NCBI GenBank assembly: GCA_013350335.1
Contig: CM023541.1
Span: 63,863,413-63,927,412, forward strand
Source: Chimonanthus salicifolius
Taxonomy: Eukaryota; Streptophyta; Magnoliopsida; Laurales; Calycanthaceae
Length of the DNA stretch: 64,000 nt
Direction of reading: 5' to 3'
Shown here: piece after piece, positions 38,001-57,093 of the stretch
Layout of the letters: each line of letters begins with the position of its first letter
Numbering within the stretch: position 1 is the first letter of the stretch
Notes under the pieces: generated by a model
Seen by the model: the letters and a program-made list of their open reading frames with translations, nothing else
Databases searched by the model: none
Told to the model about the DNA's origin: nothing
Made by a program: the position numbers and the translations under genes

Positions 38001-41000
38001 TGCTCGAAATTGTACTATAGGCCGCACTTCCAGAACTTCATGAGGTGCTACTATCTAAATTGAACACGAGAAACCCATTAATGGACTGGATCACACTAGG
38101 AGAGGTGAGGGGTTATTCAGAATCACAGTCCCAGCACCTAAATAAAGATTGTGCTGCAACATCATTGGACTCTTCTATTGTACAAATAGAACTAAAATGG
38201 CATGTTGGGAGACCAACTTGATAAAGGTGGAACAATTAATCCTGCGTAACCCCAGGAAACAGAGAACTACTAAAAACCAATAGCAATACATTCCTAGGCA
38301 CAACAGAAATCTGACTTAGAGATTCCTTGAAACTCCTTGAGAGATAAGGTCCAACAGATGCATTATGCTGTAGCTCAAACAAACACTTCTTGATGAGATG
38401 TGGCCTTGTCCCCGAAAATAATGTTGTTTCTTTACCAACAAAGAGACCAAATTGTTGTCAACAAGGCAAAACACCAGAGAATGGCAATTTTGGAGTGTCC
38501 TGATGATACATCCAACGGAAGGATATGTGCATCAAAGAATCCGGCATAAGCCAATGAGTGTCAAAGAGGTTCAGGATGGAGCTCCAAACTCAAGAGGAAT
38601 AGGGGCAGTGAAGTTTTTTTTTTTTTTGAAATGATGTTTCTATAATATGGCACAAGGAGCACCAAAAAGTACAAAGAGAGGAAGGAGGTCACCAAAAGAG
38701 AGGTGGACCTCAAAACAGAACAAAATGAGAAAAAATACAGCAAGACAGCCCTATACTCTCCTTCCATGTGCAATAGAAATATCAGACAAGGAGAAATTCT
38801 GGAATTCAGGAAGGGTAGAGGCCCAGGAGACACATTTGGCTTTGATTCTAACACTGACATGAAGGGCTCTGTTCAAGATTTCTGAAGATTCTTTTGTTTC
38901 ACTCACCATAAGCTCAAAATGTAGCAAAGAAAGCAAGGTGCCAAAGAATTGAGAACCTTGATTTGCCATTGAAAAGGGACCGAGCATAGGAGAGCTGAGC
39001 ACTAGAGTAGCCCACTGAACCTCAAAGAGGCGAAGAGTGTGGTACTGAAGAGAAGGAACAATGGAGGAGGGGATGCTCCCCTTCCTCACAATTGTGGAGA
39101 TAGAGAGGGCAAGCAGTAACCACAATTCTCTTCCTTTTGCGAATGTTGTCATGGGTTAGGTTCTTCCCAAGCCCCTTGGTCCAGACAAAGCTGATGGCAC
39201 AGGAAGGAGCTTTTTAGGTCTAGATTGCAGGGATGACCATCGGGATCTTATTACGATGATTGCTCCATACAAAGGACGACTTCACAGAGAAGGATGCGTA
39301 GGGGTTTGGCTACCACAGTGAAGGGCAGTTAATCCTTAAGTAGTGGCGTTAATGTGTCATATAGATGATCATTGGCACATGTCAACTCCACTTCTGATAA
39401 CCAGTGAAGGCACCCGCCCTCTCTCTCTCTCTCTCTCTCTCTGATGTCATCTTATTGTGGGCCCCACAAGTTATTGTCCTCATTCTATTGGATCTAATGA
39501 CTCCATCATCTTATTCATGTAATATGTGGATCAAAGTTATAGTTGGACAAGAATAAAGGAGTTGGTGTCCATATTCAAGAGTAGCGAAGATTACTTTGAG
39601 GGGTTTAGAGTCATCAAAGGTGGGCTCCACATGCACTAATGGCTGACAACTTCACTTTGTTACTGTTGTCATTTTATTAGCATTTCTTAGAAATATAAAT
39701 GTTTGTGTAGTATTGTTAACTATTTGTTTCTCAAGAAATTGTGATGGTAAATATCTGAAAGTGTCATATATTGTTACATGATCAAATTTTTGCATCATGG
39801 CGAATAACCTAATGTGGTTTTTTAATATTCTGCTTTCCTTTGTATAGATGGTGATGGCCGTATTTGCTTACATTTATCACCAATCATTTATTGTGCCTCA
39901 AAGCTTGTCTATTGAGATGATTCTGGATCAGGTCCGTGCATATGTATCTTCTGATTTACTCCATCCTTTTTTTTTTTTCTGACTGTTTTTGTGAATGATC
40001 CAGTATTATATTGGTTGTATATTTTCTCTAAGCAATAAAATAGTAACCATTTCTGGAAAAAAAATCCAGTATTATGTTGAAACACCAAGGTCTTTTTGGA
40101 TTAGGTGAATGCAAGGAAAGGTGGGGAAACGGTATAGTTTCCTCGCATGCATCTTGTTTGGTAGAACATGCATGTGGCCGGGGAAAGCTGTATTGATTAT
40201 GTCACCATTTCCTTTAGAACTCTTGAGTTCTACACTCTGTTGGTAGGATGGACTTCCCATGCTTGTTAGCTTATGCCATACAAATAAGAACCAATGAGCA
40301 TCCCCTGAAAGTTTTCTCACCAAGCATATTTTAGTAATGATCTACTAAGATCTTGTTTGCTGGACCCAACTTGGCCCATAGGGATGGGTTGGTTGGGAGG
40401 AGGCCTATGCTTGGGTAGAGAACCTATCAACATTAGCTTGAGTGGTTCATGGATCCGAAATTGGGTGATGCACACATCATGATTTTTTGAGGTTTTTGAT
40501 GCATTAGATTTGGCCATTTGATTGCTCCAAAAAAAATACAAGATGGCATCTATATGAAAAAAAATTGGTTTTCCGATACACCTGTGTATCAAACACTGAT
40601 TTTTGGATCTATGCGTCAAGTATGGTTTTAAAGGTCATAGAGATTACCCAATTACACTTGAGCAACACAATCTGAGGCGCTTGGGCCTACATCAGGACTC
40701 ATCACCATTTGTAGTTGACAATGAGTTGCAAATTGATTTTCCATGAATGTCCAATATGCTCTTAACTTCACATTTTAAAGAATGAATTATCAACCAATCA
40801 TTCAAAAAATGGTCATAGAAATGATCTAAAAGACCCTTATCTTTGGGTGGGGGTGGGCTGGGGGGTGGGGGGGGTGTTGGTGGTTTGGGGTTGGATAGTT
40901 TCCCATCCAAATGCATCTGAAGCACTGTACATAATCCTTTTGGTGTATTATTTTTAAAGCAAAAGTCCATGGGTTTTTGATGCAGATATTAAGGAACCTT

Positions 41001-41075
41001 ACTATTGAGGAGCAACAAACTCTATACCAGCAGCTCGGGAGGATCTTCCAAGAGAGGCAATTCCATGAAGCTTGA
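20052..41075 (+). CDS. CDS1: Phosphatidate cytidylyltransferase (CDP-diacylglycerol synthase), 11 coding exons
   Basis: Makes CDP-diacylglycerol from phosphatidic acid and CTP, the precursor of PI, PG and cardiolipin, in the endoplasmic reticulum membrane. Exons: 20052-20129, 21892-22145, 22570-22721, 26797-26938, 28072-28228, 31525-31572, 31677-31763, 35077-35199, 35295-35351, 39848-39931, 40986-41075; all joints are in phase and give 423 residues, the usual plant length. A polar Arg-rich N-terminus ([12 protein letters not shown]) is followed by several hydrophobic spans. The family signature S-x(2)-K-R...K-D...H-G-G-x-x-D-R-x-D is complete (residues 338-364, split over exons 8 and 9), so the enzyme should be active. 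The ATG at 20052 opens the first exon after an acceptor at 19983; an in-frame ATG at 19971 lies in the intron. The name is by resemblance to Arabidopsis CDS1/2 type enzymes; paralogues cannot be told apart. Confidence 0.95.
21288..21724. repeat. Two near-identical tandem copies, 216 bp period
   Basis: Copies begin at 21288 and 21504 with ATTGCATTTGTGA and share long identical runs such as AAGTCATTATTGACTGATCA and GAGTGGCATGCAAGTGTGAG. Few differences mean a fairly recent duplication. It lies in the intron between coding exons 1 and 2; no known protein is recognised in it. Confidence 0.9.
23190..23470 (+). pseudogene. Degenerate RTE-like LINE C-terminus
   Basis: A frame reads EGCLRWFGV... and later RRIEGL, the 'LRWFGHV.RR' region found at the C-terminus of RTE-type LINE reverse transcriptases. 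A better copy is at 55690-55970. Stops break the frame. Confidence 0.45.
23574..23966. mobile_element. Solo LTR, family of 29147-29535
   Basis: It runs TGATGCGGGATCGATGC...GTGTCCTACATCA, with the TG...CA ends and the inner word GGCAGGAAGAAG shared with the copy at 29147. An internal TATATATAAACAGG is a TATA-like site. The flanks TATTG and TATGG are a near-match for a 5 bp target duplication. Confidence 0.65.
24347..24523 (+). mobile_element. tRNA-derived SINE (family 1)
   Basis: Box A (GTGGTAGCTCAACTGG) and box B (AGTTCAAGTCCCC), then GATGCCCGTAGCTTACGAGG and CTCGGAGAGAGGTGAGGGTC, as in the SINE at 3492. An inverted copy follows about 130 bp away. Confidence 0.75.
24657..24819 (-). mobile_element. 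tRNA-derived SINE (family 1), inverted
   Basis: On the minus strand it reads GGGGTAGCTCAACTGGCTAG (box A), GGTTCAAGTC (box B) and TGATGCCCGTGGATTG. It forms an inverted pair with the copy at 24347-24523. Confidence 0.75.
25447..25625 (+). mobile_element. tRNA-derived SINE-like insertion with 12 bp near-perfect target duplication
   Basis: Box A (GGTGTAGCTCAGGTGG) and box B (TGGGTTCAACCCT). AGCCATGACGAT at 25435-25446 and AGCCATAACGAT at 25626-25637 flank it and differ at one base. The body differs from family 1. Confidence 0.65.
27130..27902. repeat. Long direct repeat, copy 1 (intact)
   Basis: It starts GGGTTTATGTTAAA and ends TTAACCCTTGGAACATA. It matches 28553-29749 along its length, e.g. 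GGTTTTGGGTTGAATGCCCT and CAAATTTGAAAACAAATATT. The two copies lie in the introns on either side of the 28072-28228 exon. Confidence 0.85.
28553..29749. repeat. Long direct repeat, copy 2, split by a solo LTR
   Basis: Same sequence as copy 1 at 27130-27902 apart from substitutions and the 389 bp insertion at 29147-29535. The element type is unknown: no inverted ends or coding sequence were seen. Confidence 0.85.
29147..29535. mobile_element. Solo LTR with perfect 5 bp target duplication
   Basis: It starts TGATGTGGAACC and ends TGTCCTACATCA. CATTC flanks it at 29142-29146 and 29536-29540. The paralogous copy 1 has the empty site (CATTTCATCTCTCG, about 27716), which proves the insertion limits. 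A long TA run lies inside. Confidence 0.9.
29770..29872 (+). mobile_element. LINE 3' tail fragment
   Basis: GTATTTGCACCTCTGGTGCTT, then TATGAACCATTTAAAAAAAG, matches the LINE tail at 3232-3290. It is strongly 5'-truncated and lies just after direct repeat copy 2. Confidence 0.6.
30690..31395. other. Purine-rich, GC-rich block of unknown origin
   Basis: The base composition differs sharply from its surroundings. Open frames exist on both strands, but they are simple in composition (Arg/Glu/Lys or Ser/Pro/Leu runs) and match no family I know. The block ends in a GGGCTGAGCTGGGCTTGGC repeat. It may be part of a retroelement; it lies in the intron before the 31525 exon. Confidence 0.35.
31980..32011. 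repeat. Poly(G) tract, 32 bp
   Basis: An uninterrupted run of about 32 G in an intron of the CDP-DAG synthase gene. The length is likely to be polymorphic or imprecise. Confidence 0.9.
32085..32205 (+). repeat. SINE-like repeat (family 2), copy B
   Basis: It shares TGTGTGTGGGATTCGGAGGC, TTGCACATGCCCCCAAGGA and CCTGGACACCTTGG with the repeats at 1630 and 37738. Confidence 0.5.
33169..34500 (-). pseudogene. LINE remnant: zf-RVT plus RNase H and 3' tail
   Basis: On the minus strand about 34360-34270 reads [20 protein letters not shown] followed by TRPIW, the zf-RVT zinc-binding region (C-x2-C...H-x4-C...W). Further along, 33600-33490 reads [16 protein letters not shown] and [11 protein letters not shown], the RNase H part. 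The T run at 33169-33178 is the poly(A) tail read backwards. Stops and frameshifts make it dead. The 5' part (endonuclease, most of the reverse transcriptase) is missing. Confidence 0.75.
35620..36470. other. Unassigned GC-richer intron block
   Basis: It begins with repeated GGTCAAACGGGT or GTGGGTCAAAC words and continues into a purine-rich stretch, then an A run near 36446. Two overlapping minus-strand frames (147 and 164 codons) are low in complexity (Ser/Pro/Leu/His) and look like shadows of the GA-rich strand. It is probably transposon-derived; no domain was seen. Confidence 0.3.
36580..37130 (+). mobile_element. Possible LTR fragment with TATA-like and leader sequence
   Basis: TTATAAATAGTTGTAAATAC (about 37007) is a TATA-type site followed by a leader-like region, preceded by an AT-rich stretch with repeated GGAAGGATTGAGTTGA words (36722 and 36757). 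The ends could not be found, so this is only a suggestion. Confidence 0.25.
37738..37860 (-). repeat. SINE-like repeat (family 2), copy C
   Basis: Reverse complement of the body at 1680-1803: AAGGTGTCCAAGCCTCTTAG, GTGCAAACCTC and CACACCGGGTAACACTATG. It is preceded by a T run, as expected for an inverted A-tailed element. Confidence 0.55.
38614..39315 (-). mobile_element. Antisense LINE 3' end with possible 8 bp target duplication
   Basis: A run of 15 T at the left end is followed by antisense LINE-like 3' sequence. CAGTGAAG occurs at 38606-38613 and 39316-39323, compatible with a short target duplication. No intact domain is visible. Confidence 0.45.
39419..39442. repeat. (CT)n microsatellite
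   Basis: About twelve CT units in the intron before the 39848 exon. Confidence 0.9.
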
Positions 41076-41312
41076 ACTGTACCCCCTGTAACTATATTTT
41101 CCATGTTCCATGCATGGTGTTGTGTTATACGCAGGCTTTCCGTATATAGTGATTCTGTCATTCTGTATAGTGTTTCACCCCATTTCTCTCTCTGAACTTC
41201 TTCGAATCTAATTTCGTTATTATTAAGTAGGTAGGGAAATTATTGGCACGACCATACCGGAAGGTCAACATCGCCATGATATCAGATCTAATCACGTATC
41301 ATATCAAAATGA

Positions 41313-41776
41313 CCAAAATAATGCAATGATATTACTGATGAACACCGAAGAGATACAAATACGTGATTGTGATGCAGTTTTAACGTAAAGGTAAAGAGAA
41401 CAAACTCACAAATGAAGATAAATCTCAAGTGTAACCCATACATGACAAGGAAAGTATCAATATACACAAATAGTAACAGCATAATCCACAAATCCAAAAT
41501 GAATGAAGCTTAGAAAGCATTAATTGATAATTGTCAGAACATGAAGTTGGGATTACCAAGAAAAAGTATATCAGCAGCAATTGATGACAATTCTGTAGAA
41601 GTCAATTCCTATATTTTATAAGATGCAAAGTCCAATCCTAAATCCGATACCCTTGTGGAAAAAGTATCATATGATGCTCCAAATCAACTAGATCATGTGA
41701 AGTATGTGTCCTCTTAGAAAATTGGTTTCAACATGATCTATCACTCTAAGAAAAGAGGGTTTGGTCATGATCTCTC
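41313..41776 (-). repeat. Inverted copy of the 3' part of ARF intron 1
   Basis: Read on the minus strand it matches 52804-53338, e.g. TTATGCTGTTACTATTTG, CTTTTTCTTGGTAATCCCAA, AACTGCATCACAATCACG. The ARF copy carries about 90 extra bases (near 52866-52955). It starts about 240 bp after the stop codon of the CDP-DAG synthase gene and ends where the foldback element begins. Confidence 0.9.
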
Positions 41777-42540
41777 TTTAATATTTATCAAAAATTACAT
41801 AGATTTTCCATTTTTTAATATCATTATGATAAGTAGACAAGTCAAATCTTTCAGTGTAACTGAATCAAATCTAATTTTTTTTCTTTTTTTTTCTATTTTT
41901 AGTTATTTTCTAATTTTTTTTTCTATTATTAGGCAAGTCCCATCCAATGGCATCACATGTTAAAAGATTCAAGTGTTTGATATGGGCCCAAATTTTTATT
42001 TATCGCAAATACATCAATAAAATAATGAAAGCTATTTTGAGTTTTAATGGGTTGAGACCTCTTATTGCTTTTAACATTTTTAAATATTATCCATAAATAA
42101 TGGTGAGAGAAGATTTTGAGTTTTGATTTAGACACCAGTGGTTTTTTATAATACTAGATATTAACTCACGAGAAAAATAAAAAGTTTGTATTTTATTAAA
42201 CTTTAGCTTTTCATAATATCTTTACTATAATTACAAATTTGTCATTTCACCTTTGTAAAAGACTTAGAATTAAAAAACATTAAAACTTCATTTTCTCGTA
42301 AGTCAATGTTGATATTATAAAAACAACATGGGGATCCAAATTAACACAAGATTTTTGCAAAGAGATAGATGAAAAATAAAGTCTAAAGAGAAAAAAGGAT
42401 GTAACCCTATGCTTCAATGACCCTCATCACAAACCTTGAACTAAGAAGATGGAAATTGTGGAAGGCTAAAATCATAAAAATATTGAATTTTTCATTTTCT
42501 TGTGAGTTAACACCAGACAATCGAAACCCAAGATTTTCGA

Positions 42541-42772
42541 TGGTAATAAGAAAAGAATAATGTAAATAACCTTATCAGTCAATTGTAAACGGTAAAAAAC
42601 TGAAACGTCAAAAAGATAATTTTCTGCACCAGATTTTGGACAAATAAATGGATTGATTAATGGAGTGAAAAAAAATGGTAATTAGAAAAGAATGATGTAA
42701 ATAATCTTATCTTATCAGTCAATTCTAAACGGTAAAAAACTGAAATGTCAAAAAAATAATTTTCTGCACCAG
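42541..42772. repeat. Local duplication ending in the tRNA 3' end
   Basis: The stretch at about 42540-42651 recurs at 42676-42772: AGAAAAGAAT(A/G)ATGTAAAT, TCAGTCAATT(G/C)TAAACGGTA and ATTTTCTGCACCAG. Both copies end in CTGCACCAG, the reverse complement of the last 9 bases of the tRNA gene; only the second continues into the tRNA. Confidence 0.85.
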
Positions 42773-42835
42773 CCGGGAATCGAACCCGGGTCTGTACCGT
42801 GGCAGGGTACTATTCTACCACTAGACCACTGGTGC
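42765..42835 (-). tRNA. tRNA-Gly (anticodon GCC)
   Basis: A complete 71-base tRNA on the minus strand. The acceptor stem GCACCAG pairs with CTGGTGC, with discriminator A at 42765. Box A is TGGTCTAGTGGTAGAA, the anticodon loop is CTGCCAC, and the T arm is CCGGGTTCGATTCCCGG. As far as I recall it equals the usual plant nuclear tRNA-Gly(GCC). AACAAAG lies just upstream (CAA-type initiation motif) and a T7 run about 10 bases downstream is a Pol III terminator. It has no intron and looks functional. Confidence 0.97.
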
Positions 42836-43805
42836 TTTGTTATTAAAATGTTGTTTTTAAGAATCTTATAAAATATATTTCTGATACCTAATTCCGTCAC
42901 TTAAACTAATTGAATTTATGGACAGGTTCTTTATGGAGGTTAAAGAACATAATTCAGAGTCTTAAAATAATTTAATTTCATAATCATTCTTTTCTTATTA
43001 CCATATTTTTTTCAATCCATTATTTATTTGTAAAAAATCTTGGATTTTGATTGTCTGGTGTTTTAATAACCCCAGCAGCAACTCACAATAAAATGAAAAA
43101 AATTAATATTTTTATGATTTAAACCTTCAATTTCCATCTATCTCTATGCAAAAAATCTTGAGTTTTAAATTGGATCCCAATGTTATTTATAATATCAACA
43201 CTGACTTATGAGAAAATGAAGTTTTAATGTTTTTTTTTTTTTTTTAATTCTAGTCTTTTACAATAAGGTGACATGACAATTTTGTAATTATAGTAAAGCT
43301 ATTATGAAGCTAAAGTTTAATAAAATACAAATTTTTATTTTTCTTGTTAGTTAAATCTAGTGTTATAAAAAAACACTTGTGTCTAAATCAAAACTCAAAA
43401 TTTTCTCTGACCATTATTTATGAATAATATTTAAAAATGTTAAAAGCAATGAGAGGTGTCAACCCATTAAAACTCAAAATAGGCGATAAATAAAAATTTG
43501 GGCACGTATGAGACACTTGAATCTTTTAACATGTGATGCCATTAGGTGGGACCTACCTAATAATAATAATAAAATTATTGGAAATATCATCATAAAATCA
43601 TCGCACTATTTAAAATGGGACCTACTAAATCACCCTTGATTTTGATTTTTTTAATATTTAATGCTTAATTCAAATATGAGCACGTATCAAATAGACATTG
43701 ATCTAACTTGGATTTAATCTAGATGAGAAAAAAAGGTCTTTTAAATGATTTATGCTTACCATTAAGTGAGCCAATGGGGCTCATACATCTAGATAAATAA
43801 TTATC

Positions 43806-43965
43806 TACATGGGTATAGCTCAACTGGTTATCTCCCACTTCAAGAAACGGGAGGTTGCGAGTTCGAGCTTTCATGACCTAACCTTGGTATGCCCTTGGGG
43901 TAGTGGGCTTACCCGTCGGGGTTCTACGCTAGGTATCCCATGGTTTTCAACACGTAATTAAAAAA
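43806..43965 (+). mobile_element. tRNA-derived SINE (family 3), plus copy
   Basis: Box A (GGTATAGCTCAACTGGTTA), box B (GCGAGTTCGAGC), then GGTAGTGGGCTTACCCGTCG and an A tail. The body resembles the widespread plant Au-SINE type. It lies inside the right arm of the foldback structure. Confidence 0.6.
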
Positions 43966-44454
43966 AATTGATAATTTAGACTAAATTATTTTCTCATAAT
44001 TTGACTGTGGATTGCTGTTCTTTTGTAGTTTGTAATAGAAAGACAGTCCTGCATGTGCCCATCTTAAAAAGTTTTAGCATCTTCACGAGTGGTGTTGGAG
44101 GTTCGGACTCTTTTTATAATTGAAAATTTAGATAGATAAATAATTTATACAGCTGTTTAGAATGAGGTTTATCCAATTACTCTTAAGAAATATTTTTAAT
44201 GCTCAATCTCTTAATAAAAATATGAAAAAATAACTAAAAGTAAATTTGAATGCAAATTTAAAAGAAGAAAATAACTTAAGTGGTTCAAATTTAAATACGA
44301 TAGTTTTATATAAGACTAATGCACCCAAGCAAAAAACCACCCGAATCTTTTTAAAGATATCCAATAAAATTGAAACGACACATAGAATCAAAAAGTCACC
44401 TCGGCTAAGTCACCTCGGCTAATCTCAGACTCTACCTTGTGTGATTTCATATAT

Positions 44455-44612
44455 ATTTTTTTTTTAATTAACGTGGGAGAAATTCAGACATAGTCCTAAT
44501 AAAATTCTTACAGATGAGCCCACTACCTCTAAGGTATACCAAGTTAAGCTATGGAGGCTTAAACCTTCAAATTCCCACGGGAGGTAACCAATTGAGTTAT
44601 ACACATGTGAGT
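44455..44612 (-). mobile_element. tRNA-derived SINE (family 3), minus copy
   Basis: On the minus strand it reads GTATAACTCAATTGGTTACC (box A), then CTTAACTTGGTATACC and GGTAGTGGGCTCA, ending in a poly(A) seen as the T run at about 44457-44465. It forms an inverted pair with the copy at 43806. Confidence 0.6.
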
Positions 44613-45656
44613 TATTTCATCTACATTGTGTTAAAATAAATGTATTTTGGGCTTTTACAACTTCATTTATTCATGATCAAAATGTTTCACACTTTAATGC
44701 AAGAATTCTATTTACTTTGTCTATCCATTCATTTATAAAATAGATAGTTTTAACATAACCATTTATATGATTGTAATTTGCTAGAAAAAAAATGTAAAAA
44801 TAGAAAAAAGAAAAAAATTAGATTTGATTTAGTGACTCTAAAAGCTTTGACTTGTCTATTTCTCATAATGATATTAAAAAAAGGAAAATTTATATAAATT
44901 TTAAAAAAAAATTAAGTCAACAGTAGAAAATACATTTTCTAATAATGTATTTTAATTTGACAATAATCAAAGGAATATCCTTTTAAAAAATAAAATATTT
45001 TAAAAAATTTACCATTCGATATCTAGATCTTAAATACTAAATAGATTCATTACTCAATAGTATTAACCTATAAATCACATATAAAAGGTTAAAGTAATTG
45101 AATTGGATTGAAATTGACTTAATAAAATAATTGTTTAACTTCCTATAATTGCAATATACTTCGTGATATGAAATTATAAAAATAACAAAAAAAAAATTTT
45201 TTTTTGGTAAAACCATTTCTTCACCGATGAGGGTTAGAAAATCTTGCATCGAAGATTTTGTGCATTGATATGTAAACTCGCGTTAAAAGAAGGCTTTTCT
45301 ATGAAAGGCGCCCAAAGCCCCAAAGCACTTACGTGTTGAAAATTTCTAGCCGGCGGATCAACAGTGGCCAGCTATCTTCAGAGTCAACTCAGATTATACA
45401 AACTCAGTCTCCATAAACAAGTATGAGTTGGACTTGCTTGTATGGGTCTATGGGTTACTATATCGGTTGCTATTTTTACTCCATGGGTTCAATTGATATT
45501 CATCGAACTTCATTTCTGTACTTAAGACTTGACTATTTTATTCAATTTTGTAATATTTTTTTTATCCAAGTTAGCCTTAGTCCCTTTAGTCAAAGACTGT
45601 CCGAATGGACTTAATTAAACATAGTTGATATCTGTAAATCTCAGATTCATCAGTAT

Positions 45657-45920
45657 CAGTCACGACTTCTCCATTTTCACTCGATGGAGACGTCGTTCAC
45701 ATTCATTAGACTGAGTCTGGGCCGAGTGAGTTGTCCCATTTTTACAGTCACGACTTCTCCATTTTCACTCGATGGAGACGTCGTTCACATTCATTAGACT
45801 GAGTCTGGGCCGAGTGAGTTGTCCCATTTTTACAGTCACGACTTCTCCATTTTCACTCGATGGAGACGTCGTTCACATTCATTAGACTGAGTCTGGGCCG
45901 AGTGAGTTGTCCCATTTTTA
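45657..45920. repeat. Three identical 88 bp tandem copies upstream of the ARF gene
   Basis: The units at 45657-45744, 45745-45832 and 45833-45920 are identical by eye. Each contains a palindromic GACGTC core (ATGGAGACGTCGTTC), a bZIP-type target, and GAGTGAGTTGTCCC. They end about 185 bp before the ARF start codon, so they lie in or next to the promoter. A regulatory role is inference. Confidence 0.95.
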
Positions 45921-46104
45921 CAAGGCCTGACGTCCAGTTGAAATGGTAAACTGTATTAGAACTTTTGACGGAACCAAGTACTTTCTCTCTCTCTCTCTCT
46001 GGCTTCTGGGTCTTCCAAATTCCATTTTACGAACGTTGCAACTATGCAATCTGGTTGAAGTTATCTGGGTTTTTTTTTTTTTTTTTTTTCTGTAGAGATC
46101 GAAC

Positions 46105-56302
<10,198 letters not shown>

Positions 56303-56313
56303 CTTTTACCCAG

Positions 56314-56315
<2 letters not shown>

Positions 56316-56372
<57 letters not shown>
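56316..56372. repeat. (CT)28 microsatellite in the ARF 3' region
   Basis: About 57 bases of uninterrupted CT, starting 14 bases after the ARF stop codon, so probably in the 3' UTR. Confidence 0.95.
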
Positions 56373-56373
<1 letters not shown>

Positions 56374-56896
56374 AGATTATGATTAATCTTCTAAGGGTGC
56401 AACTTGGGTTGGGTTGGGTTTACCGACAACCACAACCCAACCCATCCCTGTTCCCAATTCGAACAGCCTAAACTAAAACCAACCCAAATACATATTTGTG
56501 TACATAAACCAATCAGCCCATTTTTCGGTTGGGTTGGGTCAAATTCAAGCAAATAACGACTCTCCAAGCAGAAACATGCATACTTCTCTCCAAGCTATTG
56601 CACTAGATAATCTGACTGGATTTTAAATATATTTAGTTTCAAGTATTAACTCAATGCCTTGCTCTTATTGTTACAAAAGAAATACAGAGGTAAAATAACT
56701 AACATATTAGAAGCCCAACTATTCTAAACCAGTTTCATGAATGAAAGTGTTATTATACATTATGAACATACAAGATATGGAATTCGGGTCGGGTCCAGTT
56801 GAACCCAAGCACTCAACTATAGCTCAGCCCAATTTTCTATTCAGGTTACCCCAACCAACGCAAATTTAAGTTAGGTCATTTGCATAGGGGTTGAAC

Positions 56897-57085
56897 CGAA
56901 TCTGGATCCTCTAGAAGTGAACTTCTGTAGAGCACCCAAAATCACTCAATCAATGGATGACATCTTAGCAGGTGTTAGATGCAATTTTTTTATTGCAAAT
57001 GAACTCTACTGAGATGTCACCCTCACCCATTGATTGGGTAATTTTGGGTGCTCTATGGAAGTTCACTTTTAGAGAATCTGGACTC
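56897..57085. mobile_element. 189 bp MITE with 8 bp target duplication
   Basis: The arms of about 58 bp are inverted repeats: AAGTGAACTTC, TAGAGCACCCAAAAT and CAATCAATGG recur in reverse. GGTTGAAC is at 56889-56896 and 57086-57093, a perfect 8 bp duplication, as hAT-type elements make. It has no coding capacity. Confidence 0.85.
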
Positions 57086-57093
57086 GGTTGAAC

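Larger units (their letters stand above)
41780..44915. repeat. Giant imperfect palindrome (foldback element) around a tRNA gene
   Basis: The left arm (about 41780-42720) pairs with 42955-43560 and, after a 1.2 kb interruption, with 44770-44915. Shared words read in opposite directions include GGCATCACATGTTAAAAGAT, TTTATTAAACTTTAGCTT, TAGACAAGTCAAA and TTTTGAGTTTTGATTTAGAC. The interruption (about 43570-44770) carries two inverted SINEs. No transposase gene was found; it could be a foldback transposon or an inverted segmental duplication. Confidence 0.85.
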
